From contig CANQKH010000004.1 in NCBI GenBank assembly GCA_947624415.1, forward strand, positions 37,936 through 101,935: 64,000 nt of DNA, read 5' to 3'. The notes under the pieces are model-generated. The model saw only the letters and a list, made by a program, of their open reading frames with translations, was not told the origin of the DNA and made no database searches. This document shows positions 54,169 through 62,577 of the stretch, in pieces (the first letter of the stretch is position 1; each line of letters opens with the position of its first letter). Source of the DNA: an uncultured Clostridia bacterium. Lineage in GTDB: Bacteria; Bacillota; Clostridia; Christensenellales; UBA1242. A program made the position numbers and the translations under genes.

Positions 54169-54197
54169 TTGACAAATTATTGAGAAATGTTGATAAT
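54169..54197 (+). promoter_or_regulatory. Promoter of the lipoprotein gene
   Basis: TTGACA, 17 bases, GATAAT, followed by gtgagg and the ATG at 54218. Confidence 0.8.
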
Positions 54198-54217
54198 AAT
54201 ATTATAGTGAGGTTAAT

Positions 54218-54940
54218 ATGAAAAGAAAAATGAAATATTTATTGGCTATTTGCCTATGTCCGTTTCTACTTACCGCCTGCACTCCTCCGCCAAGTTATGT
54301 CATTAACGTAAGCCCAAGTGATTTAAAATTGGGTTCTGTGAAAGGAGGCACTTCAGACGAAAAACAAGAAGGAAGTCAAATAACCCTTGAAGTTAATGAA
54401 AATATGCCAGAAACAAATCCTTTTATATGTTGGATTAAGAATGGAAGAACTGTTGTATCAACAGAAAAGACACTTAACTTGACTTATAATTCTTCAAATG
54501 CAGGCTCTTATACTGCTGTTTTTGAAGAAGAAGCAAAAAAAATGAGGTATTCTTCTTTAACCAAAATCGATTGTCAGCCTGAAGGCTATTCAAATGTTTC
54601 CTTTCAATTATCAGTTTCTGCAATTTCAAGCGGCTCAACAAATTATTCACTTTTTACAGAAGGAAGTATGAATAATGGCGAAAGTTTTTTAACTGATAAT
54701 AAAACAATTTGCTACTTAGGAAATGCAGACGGCTTAAATGTTTATAGATTTCAAATAAGTTTTGAATTGGGAAATGGAGAAAATACAGATAAGTTTATAT
54801 ATGTTTTTAACAATACATTAAGTGATTCATTATTTGGCGACAATGAAACTTGCACTATTACAGAGCATAGCGATGAACTAAAAACTGACATATCATTAAC
54901 ATTTAGTAAATTAACATATTCTCTTTATCACCAACAATAA
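54218..54940 (+). CDS. Putative lipoprotein, function unknown
   Basis: A 240-residue protein with a lipoprotein signal peptide: basic MKRKMK, hydrophobic core, and the lipobox LLTAC. The mature part has two beta-rich sections. Residues 45-105 (ITLEVNENMPETNPFICWIKNGRTV to AGSYTAVF) look like an immunoglobulin-like repeat, and residues 120-235 form another sandwich. I recognise no enzyme motif. It is monocistronic between its own promoter and terminator, and divergent from ytxC. Base composition is like the neighbours. Confidence 0.85.
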   Translation: MKRKMKYLLAICLCPFLLTACTPPPSYVINVSPSDLKLGSVKGGTSDEKQEGSQITLEVNENMPETNPFICWIKNGRTVVSTEKTLNLTYNSSNAGSYTAVFEEEAKKMRYSSLTKIDCQPEGYSNVSFQLSVSAISSGSTNYSLFTEGSMNNGESFLTDNKTICYLGNADGLNVYRFQISFELGNGENTDKFIYVFNNTLSDSLFGDNETCTITEHSDELKTDISLTFSKLTYSLYHQQ

Positions 54941-54943
54941 TTT

Positions 54944-54974
54944 AAGCCCATGAAATAATTTCATGGGCTTTTTT
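54944..54974 (+). terminator. Terminator after the lipoprotein gene
   Basis: AAGCCCATGAAA and TTTCATGGGCTT form a 12-bp perfect stem with a three-base loop and a T tract. Confidence 0.93.
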
Positions 54975-54976
54975 AT

Positions 54977-55011
54977 ATAAAAAATCCATAAGTAATAAAC
55001 CTATGGATTTT
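54977..55011 (-). terminator. Terminator after the small basic repeat protein gene
   Basis: On the minus strand AAAATCCATA pairs with TATGGATTTT and is followed by a T run, 11 bases after the stop codon. Confidence 0.8.
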
Positions 55012-55021
55012 CGGCTGAAAA

Positions 55022-55210
55022 CTACTTGCAATTTTTTGCAGAAGAGTTTGTTTTTGAACTGCAGCCCTTTGCTTCGCTTGATGCTTCAACGTTCTTTGCT
55101 CTAGAAGAAGTTTTGCTTCTTGCTTCGCTTGATGCTTCAACATTTTTGGTTCTTGAATTTTTACTGCCCTTAGTTGAAGACTTGCCGACCTTAGAGTTTT
55201 TACCAAACAT
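55022..55210 (-). CDS. Small basic Ser/Lys/Ala-rich protein with an internal repeat
   Basis: Sixty-two residues from the ATG at 55208-55210, which follows aggaggtg; the track start is 54 bases further upstream and lacks such a site. MFGKNSKVGKSSTKGSKNS is followed by two copies of KNVEASSEA(R/K) about 20 residues apart. The DNA repeat (gcttcgcttgatgcttcaac on the plus strand) is nearly exact. Two cysteines lie at the C-terminus (KGCSS and KNCK). No membrane helix. The composition recalls histone H1-like or spore small proteins, but I do not recognise a family. It has its own terminator and no partner gene. Confidence 0.75.
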   Translation of the reverse strand: MFGKNSKVGKSSTKGSKNSRTKNVEASSEARSKTSSRAKNVEASSEAKGCSSKTNSSAKNCK

Positions 55211-55284
55211 AGTTTTCACCTCCTGAAATTCAAGGCTGATTGCCTTGTATAAATAGATTGTCATTTATTTCAATTTTTATACAT

Positions 55285-55315
55285 AAAAAAAGATAACTTG
55301 TTAGTTACCTTTTTA
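55285..55315. terminator. Bidirectional terminator between the DUF1292 gene and the small protein gene
   Basis: AAAGATAAC and GTTACCTTT form a 9-bp stem with one wobble pair, with A and T runs on both sides. Confidence 0.7.
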
Positions 55316-55387
55316 TTTTATTTATAGCATACAAAAGCTTATTCACACGTGAATTGAGTATTTATTCAATTTTAAACAACATACCTT

Positions 55388-55801
55388 TTACTTTTTGCCT
55401 GCTGGCTTGCCTGCTGTTTTTGGTGCCGACTTCTTTGCAGGTTGAGCGTCTTTTTTAGATTCCTTTTGCGCCTCTTCTAATAGATCATAATATTTATCAA
55501 AAACAGCGATTGCAATTTCTTCATCCTCTTCAATTCTAATTACAGAATTGCCATCATCATCTGTATCTACTAAGAATACAATTGCTTCATCATCTGCAAT
55601 TCCTTCAATATGATCAACTGGTTTCAAAACACAATACAATCTTTTTTCTTTTCTTACTTCATAAGGAATAACAGCAACTTGTTCAAATGTTAGTTGTTTT
55701 CCGCTTTCATCCATAAGAATGATTGGATCTTTATTATCTTGATCTAGAAGAATGTCAAGTAAATCTACTGGTTTTGCGTTGTTTTCGTTTTCTTTTTCCA
55801 T
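55388..55801 (-). CDS. DUF1292 family protein with a Lys/Ala/Pro tail
   Basis: A 137-residue acidic protein. The family pattern is visible as DPIILMDESGKQLTFEQVAVIPYEVRKEKRLYCVLKPVDH and then DEAIVFLVDTDDDGNSVIRIEEDEEIAIAVFDKYYDLL. A basic tail (KKDAQPAKKSAPKTAGKPAGKK) ends it. DUF1292 genes commonly accompany yqgF in Bacillota, as here; their function is unknown. Confidence 0.88.
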   Translation of the reverse strand: MEKENENNAKPVDLLDILLDQDNKDPIILMDESGKQLTFEQVAVIPYEVRKEKRLYCVLKPVDHIEGIADDEAIVFLVDTDDDGNSVIRIEEDEEIAIAVFDKYYDLLEEAQKESKKDAQPAKKSAPKTAGKPAGKK

Positions 55802-55803
55802 AA

Positions 55804-56226
55804 TTAACCCCTTTTATTTTCAATGAATGTTTGCAATATTATTTGTGCTGAAATTTTATCTATGAGTTCCTTTCGCTTTTCCCTTCGAACACCGCTCGAA
55901 ATTAATATTTCTTCTGCTTCTGCCGAGGTTAAGCGCTCATCGATATACACAACATTTACACCAGAAAGCTCTTGAAGTTTTTCGCCAAATTCCTGATGCA
56001 ATTTCGCTCTTTCACCTATGGTTCCATCCATATTGAAAGGCATCCCTAATGCAATCTCATCAACATTATATTCTTTAATTAGTTTTATTATGTGATTAAT
56101 CGCATCGTCTTGCCCAATGTTTTTGTAAACTTCAAAAGGGCTTGATATTATGCAAAGTGCATCGGTCATCGCAATGCCAATTCGCTTATCGCCATAATCA
56201 ATCCCCATTTTCCTGTGTTCTTGCAT
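55804..56226 (-). CDS. ruvX: RuvX/YqgF, Holliday-junction-resolvase-like 16S pre-rRNA nuclease
   Basis: RNase H-fold protein; YqgF of E. coli processes the 5' end of 16S pre-rRNA. Catalytic pattern: MGIDYGDKRIGIAMTD, LGMPFNMDGTIGERA, and VNVVYIDERLTSAEAEEIL. The start at 56224-56226 (MQEHRK, 140 residues) follows gtggaga and lies just after the -10 box, so the track start at 56271, inside the -35 box, is excluded. It overlaps nothing and precedes the DUF1292 gene by two bases. Confidence 0.93.
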   Translation of the reverse strand: MQEHRKMGIDYGDKRIGIAMTDALCIISSPFEVYKNIGQDDAINHIIKLIKEYNVDEIALGMPFNMDGTIGERAKLHQEFGEKLQELSGVNVVYIDERLTSAEAEEILISSGVRREKRKELIDKISAQIILQTFIENKRG

Positions 56227-56241
56227 TACATCTCCACTATC

Positions 56242-56271
56242 ATTATAACCTATAACGTAAATATTAGTCAA
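56242..56271 (-). promoter_or_regulatory. Promoter of ruvX-DUF1292
   Basis: TTGACT, 18 bases, TATAAT on the minus strand, with the ATG 15 bases further on. Confidence 0.7.
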
Positions 56272-56297
56272 ATAAAAAACAAATATTTTTTTATTTT

Positions 56298-58793
56298 TTA
56301 TTTACATTCGTAAAGATTATTTCCAATTCCTATTGTTACTGATAAAGGCACCTTTAAATTTACAACGTTTTCCATTTCTTCTTTTAAAATATTGGAAACT
56401 CGTTCTTCTTCCCCCAAAAATGTATCTATAATAAGTTCATCGTGGATTTGCAATATTAATTGGCTCTTTAAGCCCTCATCCTGTAATCTTTTATCAACTT
56501 TTAACATTGCCAGTTTTATTATATCAGATGCTGTTCCTTGTAAAGGCATATTCATAGCAACGCGTTCACCAAATGTTCGAGTTTGATATTTAGATGACGA
56601 TAATTCAGGAATCATCCTTATTCTCCCAAATTTAGTCATTGAATAACCTTTTTCTTTTGCAAATTCGACATTATTATCCATAAATTGTTTTACCTTAGGA
56701 TACTTTGTAAAATATGATTCAATGTAATCTTTTGCCATAGAACGCGTGCTTTTAATATTCTGCGATAATCCATAATCACTAATTCCGTAGATAATTCCAA
56801 AATTTACTGCTTTTGCATCGCGTCTTTCATTTTCTGTAACATCTTCAATTTTTTTGTTGAAAATGTGAGAGGCTGTTAATCTGTGAATGTCTTCACCCTT
56901 TATAAAAGAATTAATAAGATTTTCTTCACCCGACATATCTGCAAGTAATCGTAATTCAATTTGACTATAATCGGCTGAAATTATCTTTCCACCTTCAAAC
57001 TTTGATTGAAAAATTTTTCTTAAAATTTTACCATCATCGTCTCTGGTTGGTATATTTTGTAAATTAGGTTCACTACTTGATAATCTTCCTGTGCTTGTTA
57101 AGGTTTGGTTGAATGTTGTATGAATTGTGTTTCCATTTCTTAAACAAATATTTTTATATACATCTATATATGTGTTTATAAGTTTGGAATATTTCCTATA
57201 AGTTAAAATATTATCAACAATAGGAATAAATCTAAGTTCATCAAGAATATTTGCACTTGTGGACTGTTTTTTGTTGTTATAGGCTTTTATTCCAAGTTTT
57301 TCGAACAAAATATATGCCACTTGCTTTGGGGAATTTATATTAAACTCTTCTCCTGCATCGAAATAAATTTTATTTACAAGTTCATCTATTTTATTTTGAA
57401 ACTCAATACTTATTTCGTCCAATTTTTCTTCATTTATCTTAAATCCTCTAACTTCCATATTAAAGAGTAATTTAGTCAAAGGTTGTTCTATTTGAGAATA
57501 AATAAACATCAAATTTTTTCTCAATAACTCTTCGTCGAGTTCTTTATTTTTACTATAATATCCTGATATGTCTAAGTTTTCTATATTACTTTTCATTCCA
57601 GCAGAAACGAGATAATACTTTAAAGCAACATCGACATACCCTTTCATATTTATTCCTAAATTATTTAGAAAATGCAAGTCATCCTTTGCGTGTAATGTAT
57701 ATTTTGTTATTTCTTCATTTTCAAATTCACCTTTAAAGTGTAAGCATACATCTTCTAAAGTTATTGGTTCATCAAATAAAGTAAAATTTTTCTCTAAATA
57801 ATAAATTTTATTGTCAATAAAGAATTCTAACTTATTTAAATCATAACTAAATGCATTTGATGAAATTTTTAGATTTTTAAGCGTTTTTGCATCCAATTTT
57901 ATTTTTTCATATTCATTAGTTTGTTGTTCTTTTGCATCAAAATTAAATAACATTTTATTTTTTATCAATGAAGAAAAATCCCACTCAGCAAAAAAGTCAT
58001 AAACTTCTTTATTAAATGGAAAACTATATACGCAATCATCTTCATTTAAATCTATTAAACATCCACGATTAATTGTGGCAAGGATTTTCGATGTAAATGC
58101 CATCTCTTTCCCTTCTACTAATTTATCCTTTAATTTGCCAGTTATATTTGTGATATTTTCATAGATATTGTCTATTGTTTCATATTTTTCCAACAGACTT
58201 AATGCAGTTTTCTCACCAATGCCCTTTACACCGGGAATATTGTCTGATGCATCACCCATAAGGCCTTTCAATTCAATTATTTGATAAGGTTTAAGGCCAA
58301 ATAATTCAATTAATCTTTGAGGAGTAACTTTATCAACTTCACTAACACCCTTCTTTGTTAACCAAACTGTAGTATCATTATCTATAAGCTGAAGCAAATC
58401 CCTATCACCAGATAAAATTATTTTTTCACCTTTAAATTTTTTTGTTAGGGTTCCAATAATATCATCAGCCTCAATTCCCTCTTGCTCTAAAAATGTTATA
58501 CCCATTTTTTTCAGCATTTCTTTTATTACGGGAAACTGTTTTCTTAGTTCATCAGGCATTGGTTTGCGTTGCATTTTGTAATCGCTGAATATTTCATTTC
58601 TAAAAGTCCTGCGTGCATGATCAAAAGCGACCACAATATGAGAAGGTTTTTCTTCTTGCAATATTTTCAACAAAATATTGGTAAAACCATAAATAGCACC
58701 AGAAGGATTGCCGAAATGATTAGAAAAAGACGGAAGCGCATAAAACGCTCTATTTACTATGCTGTTTCCGTCTACAAATAAAATTTTAGTCAT
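56298..58793 (-). CDS. polA: DNA polymerase I
   Basis: Fills gaps and removes RNA primers. Residues 1-290 form the 5'-3' exonuclease (ILFVDGNSIVNRAFYALP, GIEADDIIGTL, GDRDLLQLID, LMGDASDNIPGVKGIGEKTALSLL). The middle 3'-5' exonuclease-like region (about 300-420) lacks the DxE and YxxxD proofreading residues, so it is probably inactive, as in several Bacillota. The polymerase domain has SADYSQIELRLLA, RRDAKAVNFGIIYGISDYGLSQ and the C-terminal ILQIHDELI. The 831 residues are normal. Confidence 0.97.
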   Translation of the reverse strand: MTKILFVDGNSIVNRAFYALPSFSNHFGNPSGAIYGFTNILLKILQEEKPSHIVVAFDHARRTFRNEIFSDYKMQRKPMPDELRKQFPVIKEMLKKMGITFLEQEGIEADDIIGTLTKKFKGEKIILSGDRDLLQLIDNDTTVWLTKKGVSEVDKVTPQRLIELFGLKPYQIIELKGLMGDASDNIPGVKGIGEKTALSLLEKYETIDNIYENITNITGKLKDKLVEGKEMAFTSKILATINRGCLIDLNEDDCVYSFPFNKEVYDFFAEWDFSSLIKNKMLFNFDAKEQQTNEYEKIKLDAKTLKNLKISSNAFSYDLNKLEFFIDNKIYYLEKNFTLFDEPITLEDVCLHFKGEFENEEITKYTLHAKDDLHFLNNLGINMKGYVDVALKYYLVSAGMKSNIENLDISGYYSKNKELDEELLRKNLMFIYSQIEQPLTKLLFNMEVRGFKINEEKLDEISIEFQNKIDELVNKIYFDAGEEFNINSPKQVAYILFEKLGIKAYNNKKQSTSANILDELRFIPIVDNILTYRKYSKLINTYIDVYKNICLRNGNTIHTTFNQTLTSTGRLSSSEPNLQNIPTRDDDGKILRKIFQSKFEGGKIISADYSQIELRLLADMSGEENLINSFIKGEDIHRLTASHIFNKKIEDVTENERRDAKAVNFGIIYGISDYGLSQNIKSTRSMAKDYIESYFTKYPKVKQFMDNNVEFAKEKGYSMTKFGRIRMIPELSSSKYQTRTFGERVAMNMPLQGTASDIIKLAMLKVDKRLQDEGLKSQLILQIHDELIIDTFLGEEERVSNILKEEMENVVNLKVPLSVTIGIGNNLYECK

Positions 58794-58794
58794 G

Positions 58795-59112
58795 TTACCT
58801 CATAACTTTCAAAATGTTTAAAATTTGTCCTGCATTATCTAGTTTAAATAAGTTTCTAAATGTGTCTGGTATTACTATTGTCAAAACCAACAAGATCGTC
58901 ATAACAATTAAAAGAATAAAGAACACAATCTTTAAAGGACTTCCTATGAAGTTTACTGCTGCATAGGCTAAAGCAATAAGCAAACCTCCATAAATAGAAA
59001 CATATTGCATCCATAAAGCCATATCTTCCATTCCATAAATATTTACATAGCATAAAAACCCTATATAAACAATGGTAATGCAAGCCAAAATAAAATATAA
59101 TGTAGATTTCAT
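58795..59112 (-). CDS. Small membrane protein, function unknown
   Basis: A 105-residue protein with three or four hydrophobic segments (FILACITIVYIGFLCYVNI, VSIYGGLLIALAYAAVNFIG, IVFFILLIVMTILLVLTIVIP). I do not recognise a family. It ends two bases before polA and starts 17 bases after the E2-like gene, so all three may be co-transcribed; a link to either is not evident. Confidence 0.75.
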   Translation of the reverse strand: MKSTLYFILACITIVYIGFLCYVNIYGMEDMALWMQYVSIYGGLLIALAYAAVNFIGSPLKIVFFILLIVMTILLVLTIVIPDTFRNLFKLDNAGQILNILKVMR

Positions 59113-59128
59113 ATAATCCCCTCCAACT

Positions 59129-60136
59129 CTATTCTACAACATTTTTTGAAAAATTGCTATCATTTAAGTCGTCTTTTTTTATTTTTTTATCATGTTTTTT
59201 CTTATTTTCGAGTGGTTTTATCTTTTTATGTTTATTTTCCTTCTTATTTTTACTAGATTTTTTATTTTTCTTTAATAATTTTTTGGGAATACTTCCATCA
59301 TCTGGCAAGCATTCTTTTAGTGAATCGGGGTTTGCAAGCAAATCTTTAAATAGTTTCAAAGTTTTGCTCATATAAAAACCATCCGCAATTCTTTCGTCCA
59401 ATGACATTCCACAAGTTATAAATTTACCTAATTTTAACTCCTTATTATTTTCAACATAAGGCTCGATCTTCTCCTTCCCCATTGCAACAAACATAGAAGT
59501 AGTTCCAAAATTATACAAGTGATGATAAATATATGGAAGTTTTATTGATTTAAGATTTGTCAAAAAACAACTTGTATGAAATGGACTTGCATTTATTAAA
59601 CTTTTTGGCAGCATCCCATGTCTATCTAACCAACGAACAAGTGCCATACACCATCTAAACAAAAAATCTGGCAATTTACAAAACATCCCGGCAATTTTAG
59701 TTGTTTTATGAACTGAATTGTCAACCAAGTTTCTTGCAATTTCATCATCTACTATTTTTGCAATTTCTGCCAAACTCTCTCTCCCAGTGAAGTAAAATTT
59801 ACAAGTTACGTCTTCAGCATCATCTTCCAATTTCTTCTTTATATCTAATGAGATACTTATATAATTTCTTTGATACGTTGTTCCTCTCATTATAAAACGA
59901 TTCATTTTTTTTCTAGTATAAAAAATTCTTACAAGAGCAGCAAACAAAATATGCATATATGTATAATGATTTCCATTACGTCTTTCTCGTGCTATAAATT
60001 CATCAAGGGGGCCACAAGGTGCCTTTACATTTATATAGTTTACAGCATCAATCCTCTGTGGCATAAAGAAAGGTTCCGCCTTTTCTATTATCGTCATTCC
60101 CTTTACTTTTTTGCCATCATTTCTATGTCCAAACAT
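59129..60136 (-). CDS. Stand-alone 2-oxoacid dehydrogenase E2-like (CAT-fold) protein, catalytic His replaced
   Basis: A 335-residue protein with the chloramphenicol-acetyltransferase-like fold of E2 catalytic domains, but no lipoyl or subunit-binding domain. Evidence: RIDAVNYINVKAPCGPLDEFIARERRNG, YTYMHILFAALVRIFYTRKKMNRFI, and near residue 255 FITCGMSLDERIADGFYMSKTLKLFKDLLANP. The last corresponds to DHRxxDG of active enzymes, but His is Glu here. A Lys-rich tail of about 55 residues ends it. Similar stand-alone genes occur in gut Clostridia; their role is unknown, and this one may not be a transferase. It has its own promoter and Shine-Dalgarno (cggaggaa). Confidence 0.85.
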   Translation of the reverse strand: MFGHRNDGKKVKGMTIIEKAEPFFMPQRIDAVNYINVKAPCGPLDEFIARERRNGNHYTYMHILFAALVRIFYTRKKMNRFIMRGTTYQRNYISISLDIKKKLEDDAEDVTCKFYFTGRESLAEIAKIVDDEIARNLVDNSVHKTTKIAGMFCKLPDFLFRWCMALVRWLDRHGMLPKSLINASPFHTSCFLTNLKSIKLPYIYHHLYNFGTTSMFVAMGKEKIEPYVENNKELKLGKFITCGMSLDERIADGFYMSKTLKLFKDLLANPDSLKECLPDDGSIPKKLLKKNKKSSKNKKENKHKKIKPLENKKKHDKKIKKDDLNDSNFSKNVVE

Positions 60137-60164
60137 TTTAAATTCCTCCGCAGTTAACTAAATA

Positions 60165-60193
60165 ATTATAACCCAAAATACTAATTATGCCAA
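60165..60193 (-). promoter_or_regulatory. Promoter of the E2-like gene
   Basis: TTGGCA, 17 bases, TATAAT on the minus strand. Confidence 0.75.
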
Positions 60194-60389
60194 ACAATTT
60201 TTTTAAATTTAATAAATTTTTATAAAAAAAACAAAAACACCTCATTTTAGAAATTGTAACTTTCTTTTTAGGTAAAATTGAACATGACAAATATATGTTG
60301 CTATGCTTGTAAACTTGTTATTTATCATTTATTGTCTAATAATTGCAAACTACTTGTTTTTTTCGCAATAAAAACACTATACTAATTTT

Positions 60390-60581
60390 ATGAGAGTTAA
60401 GCTGGGAAATGGTTTTTACTTTATGTATATCATATTTGCATTGATATATCTTTTAGTTTTATTCTTTTGTCTAAGGAAGAAAAGTTTAAAAACGATTCGA
60501 ATTGTTTTAATGATAATTGCTTTTCTAAATTTTGCATTACACTTTTTAAAGGCATCTAATAGAATAAGACCTCACATTTAA
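60390..60581 (+). pseudogene. Possible truncated YwaF/TMEM164-type membrane protein
   Basis: A 63-codon plus-strand ORF with two membrane helices (FMYIIFALIYLLVLFFCLRKK and TIRIVLMIIAFLNFALHFLKA). The second half, RKKSLKTIRIVLMIIAFLNFALHFLK, recalls the N-terminal part of clostridial YwaF/TMEM164-type proteins, which should continue for another 150 or more residues. Here the frame ends 26 bases inside the 3' end of the convergent thioesterase gene. TTGTTT-17-TATACT lies upstream with the -10 six bases before the ATG, so it may be expressed without a leader. It could equally be a genuine small protein. Confidence 0.45.
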
Positions 60582-61275
60582 CAATTGGTTTGTCTTGTTT
60601 TTGCAACACAATAACATCTTTGTTTTGTAATTCCAGTTTATGGACATCAAGCATGTCATTTTCAAACGACTGATTTGCATATATAACTTCCATTTCTTTA
60701 ATTAATTTTGTTTCTAATTCTTTAACCGAAAAGGTATTTAAAACGAAACGCAAATATTCCAAATTGTTTGTATGGTGAGACATATCTATATTGGTACTTC
60801 GCACTTTTACTTGTTCAACAATTGGCAGATTTTCATAGTCAAACTTGCAAAATTGAATGTCAATCAATGGCGTTTCTGCAAGCATTGTTTCGTTCACTCC
60901 AACAGTGTTTAATTTTCTAATTCTCTGCGTTGAAATGTCCAAAGCACACTCCTCAACACGAGAGTAAAACACAATTTCATCTTTTATTGATTTGGCGACA
61001 ACATCAACATTCATTTTGACTAGTGATTTAAAGGAGATAAAGCAAAATATTACAAATTCTTCATTCCATTTCAATTTTTTAAAAATTTTTACTCTGTTTT
61101 TGGTAAAAACCCAAAAAGCATTATATTTTTCTTTTGCTGTAACCCCATCAATTTTCAATTCTCCCATTAGATCGGTTATTGCATCTTCTACAACCTGAAA
61201 TGTGCCCAAAATAGACAAACACTCATCTGACCCCGCCATACTGGCACTAACTTTTTGCTTTTTTGTATAAACCAT
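60556..61275 (-). CDS. Acyl-ACP thioesterase (FatA/B-like)
   Basis: A 239-residue double hot-dog protein. The N-terminal hot-dog includes DAITDLMGELKIDGVTAKEKYNAFWVFTKNRVKIF and WNEEFVIFCFIS. The C-terminal one has the hallmark VRSTNIDMSHHTNNLEYLRFVLNTF with the conserved Asn/His pair. Such enzymes release fatty acids from acyl carrier protein. It starts eight bases after rarA and is probably co-transcribed with it, without an evident functional link. Confidence 0.85.
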   Translation of the reverse strand: MVYTKKQKVSASMAGSDECLSILGTFQVVEDAITDLMGELKIDGVTAKEKYNAFWVFTKNRVKIFKKLKWNEEFVIFCFISFKSLVKMNVDVVAKSIKDEIVFYSRVEECALDISTQRIRKLNTVGVNETMLAETPLIDIQFCKFDYENLPIVEQVKVRSTNIDMSHHTNNLEYLRFVLNTFSVKELETKLIKEMEVIYANQSFENDMLDVHKLELQNKDVIVLQKQDKPIVKCEVLFY

Positions 61276-61283
61276 AAATTCTC

Positions 61284-62516
61284 CTATTTCTTCTCTTTGC
61301 GTTTAAAATAGCATCGGTCTTTCAAACTATCTGGCAAATATTGTTGTTCTACATAACCGCCATAATCATGTGGATATTTATATTTTTTACTTGCCTCTGT
61401 GTGGTTTTGCAAATAATCTGGCACATTGTCATCTGGATGATTTCGTGCGTCATCAATAGCCATGTCTTTTGCTATCACAACACGATTATCCTTTGGACTT
61501 TCGCAAACATAAATAATCGCTTGCGTAAGGGCAAGATTTCCCTCAGGCATTCCCAAATTATCTAATGCATACAAAGCACAACAAGCCTGCACAAGTGCAT
61601 TAGGCGCAGAAAGTCCAACATCTTCCGATGCGTGGGCTATCGTGCGTCGTGCTAACACTTGTGGCTCAACCCCCGCCTCTATTAATCTATTTGCATAATA
61701 AAGAGCCGCCGTGCTATCACTTCCTCTCAAACTTTTACAAAAAGCACTTAATATATGAAAATATACATCATCATTTAAACTTAAATTCTTTTTCTGCAAA
61801 CATTCTGCAGCTATTTCTTTGGTTATTACAACCTTTCCATCTTTGTTTGGGTTTGTAGTAATTGCACCTAATTCTAAACCATTTAAAGCACTCCTGACAT
61901 CACCACCACAAGCAGTAGCAAAGTATGTTAAAGCATCCTCTTCTAAACATATGTTATAAATTTTCAATCCGTCTTCATTGTCAATAGCACGTTTTAAAAC
62001 GCTTTTTACGTCTTCAACTCCCAATCTTTTAAATTCAAAAACTGAACATCTTGAAACTATCGCCCTAGTCATACTGTAACTTGGATTTTCTGTAGTGCAT
62101 CCTATAAATATTACATATCCATTTTCTAATGCTGCTAAAAGGCTATCACTTTGAGCCTTGTTCCACCTATGACATTCATCCAATAATAAATAAGTTTTCC
62201 TTCCATATAATTCAAAATCTTTCTTTGCTTGTTCTATAACCGCTTTAACTTCTGCAACACCGCTGGAAATTGCATTAAGTTTAACAAAATTTGCTTTTGA
62301 TGAATCTGCAATAATTCTAGCCAATGTTGTTTTTCCTGTTCCAGGAGGGCCATAAAATATGCTACTAGGCACTCTTTGTGCTTCTATAAGTCTACGCAAT
62401 AATTTCCCTTGACCTAATATATGTTTTTGCCCTACAAATTCACTTAATTGGGCAGGTCGCATTCTTTCTGCAAGTGGTTTCTTGTCATTATGTAAATTTT
62501 CAAATAAATTTTCCAT
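61284..62516 (-). CDS. rarA: Replication-associated recombination protein A (RarA/MgsA)
   Basis: AAA+ ATPase acting at stalled forks. LAERMRPAQLSEFVGQKHILG at the N-terminus, Walker A IFYGPPGTGKTTLARIIAD, Walker B YLLLDECHRWNKAQSDSLL (Asp-Glu present), sensor 1 FIGCTTENPSYSM, and the C-terminal clamp-loader-like domain with HASEDVGLSAPNALVQACCA and PDYLQNHTEASKKYKYPHDYGGYVEQQYLPDSL. The 410 residues are normal. Confidence 0.96.
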   Translation of the reverse strand: MENLFENLHNDKKPLAERMRPAQLSEFVGQKHILGQGKLLRRLIEAQRVPSSIFYGPPGTGKTTLARIIADSSKANFVKLNAISSGVAEVKAVIEQAKKDFELYGRKTYLLLDECHRWNKAQSDSLLAALENGYVIFIGCTTENPSYSMTRAIVSRCSVFEFKRLGVEDVKSVLKRAIDNEDGLKIYNICLEEDALTYFATACGGDVRSALNGLELGAITTNPNKDGKVVITKEIAAECLQKKNLSLNDDVYFHILSAFCKSLRGSDSTAALYYANRLIEAGVEPQVLARRTIAHASEDVGLSAPNALVQACCALYALDNLGMPEGNLALTQAIIYVCESPKDNRVVIAKDMAIDDARNHPDDNVPDYLQNHTEASKKYKYPHDYGGYVEQQYLPDSLKDRCYFKRKEKK

Positions 62517-62577
62517 TTTTACCCCAATATGTATAATGATGATTTAATAATCATCAAATATTTTTTATTTTACAACA

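Noticed and set aside
55026-55226. 66-residue plus-strand ORF with repeated ALEE/LLASLDASTF segments
   Set aside because: It is the antisense reading of the small repeat protein gene; the minus strand has aggaggtg and a matching terminator.
62537-62556. Palindrome TGATGATT-TAAT-AATCATCA between the orphan gene and rarA
   Set aside because: Its T-rich side points along the plus strand, where no gene needs a terminator; too short to call an operator without more copies.
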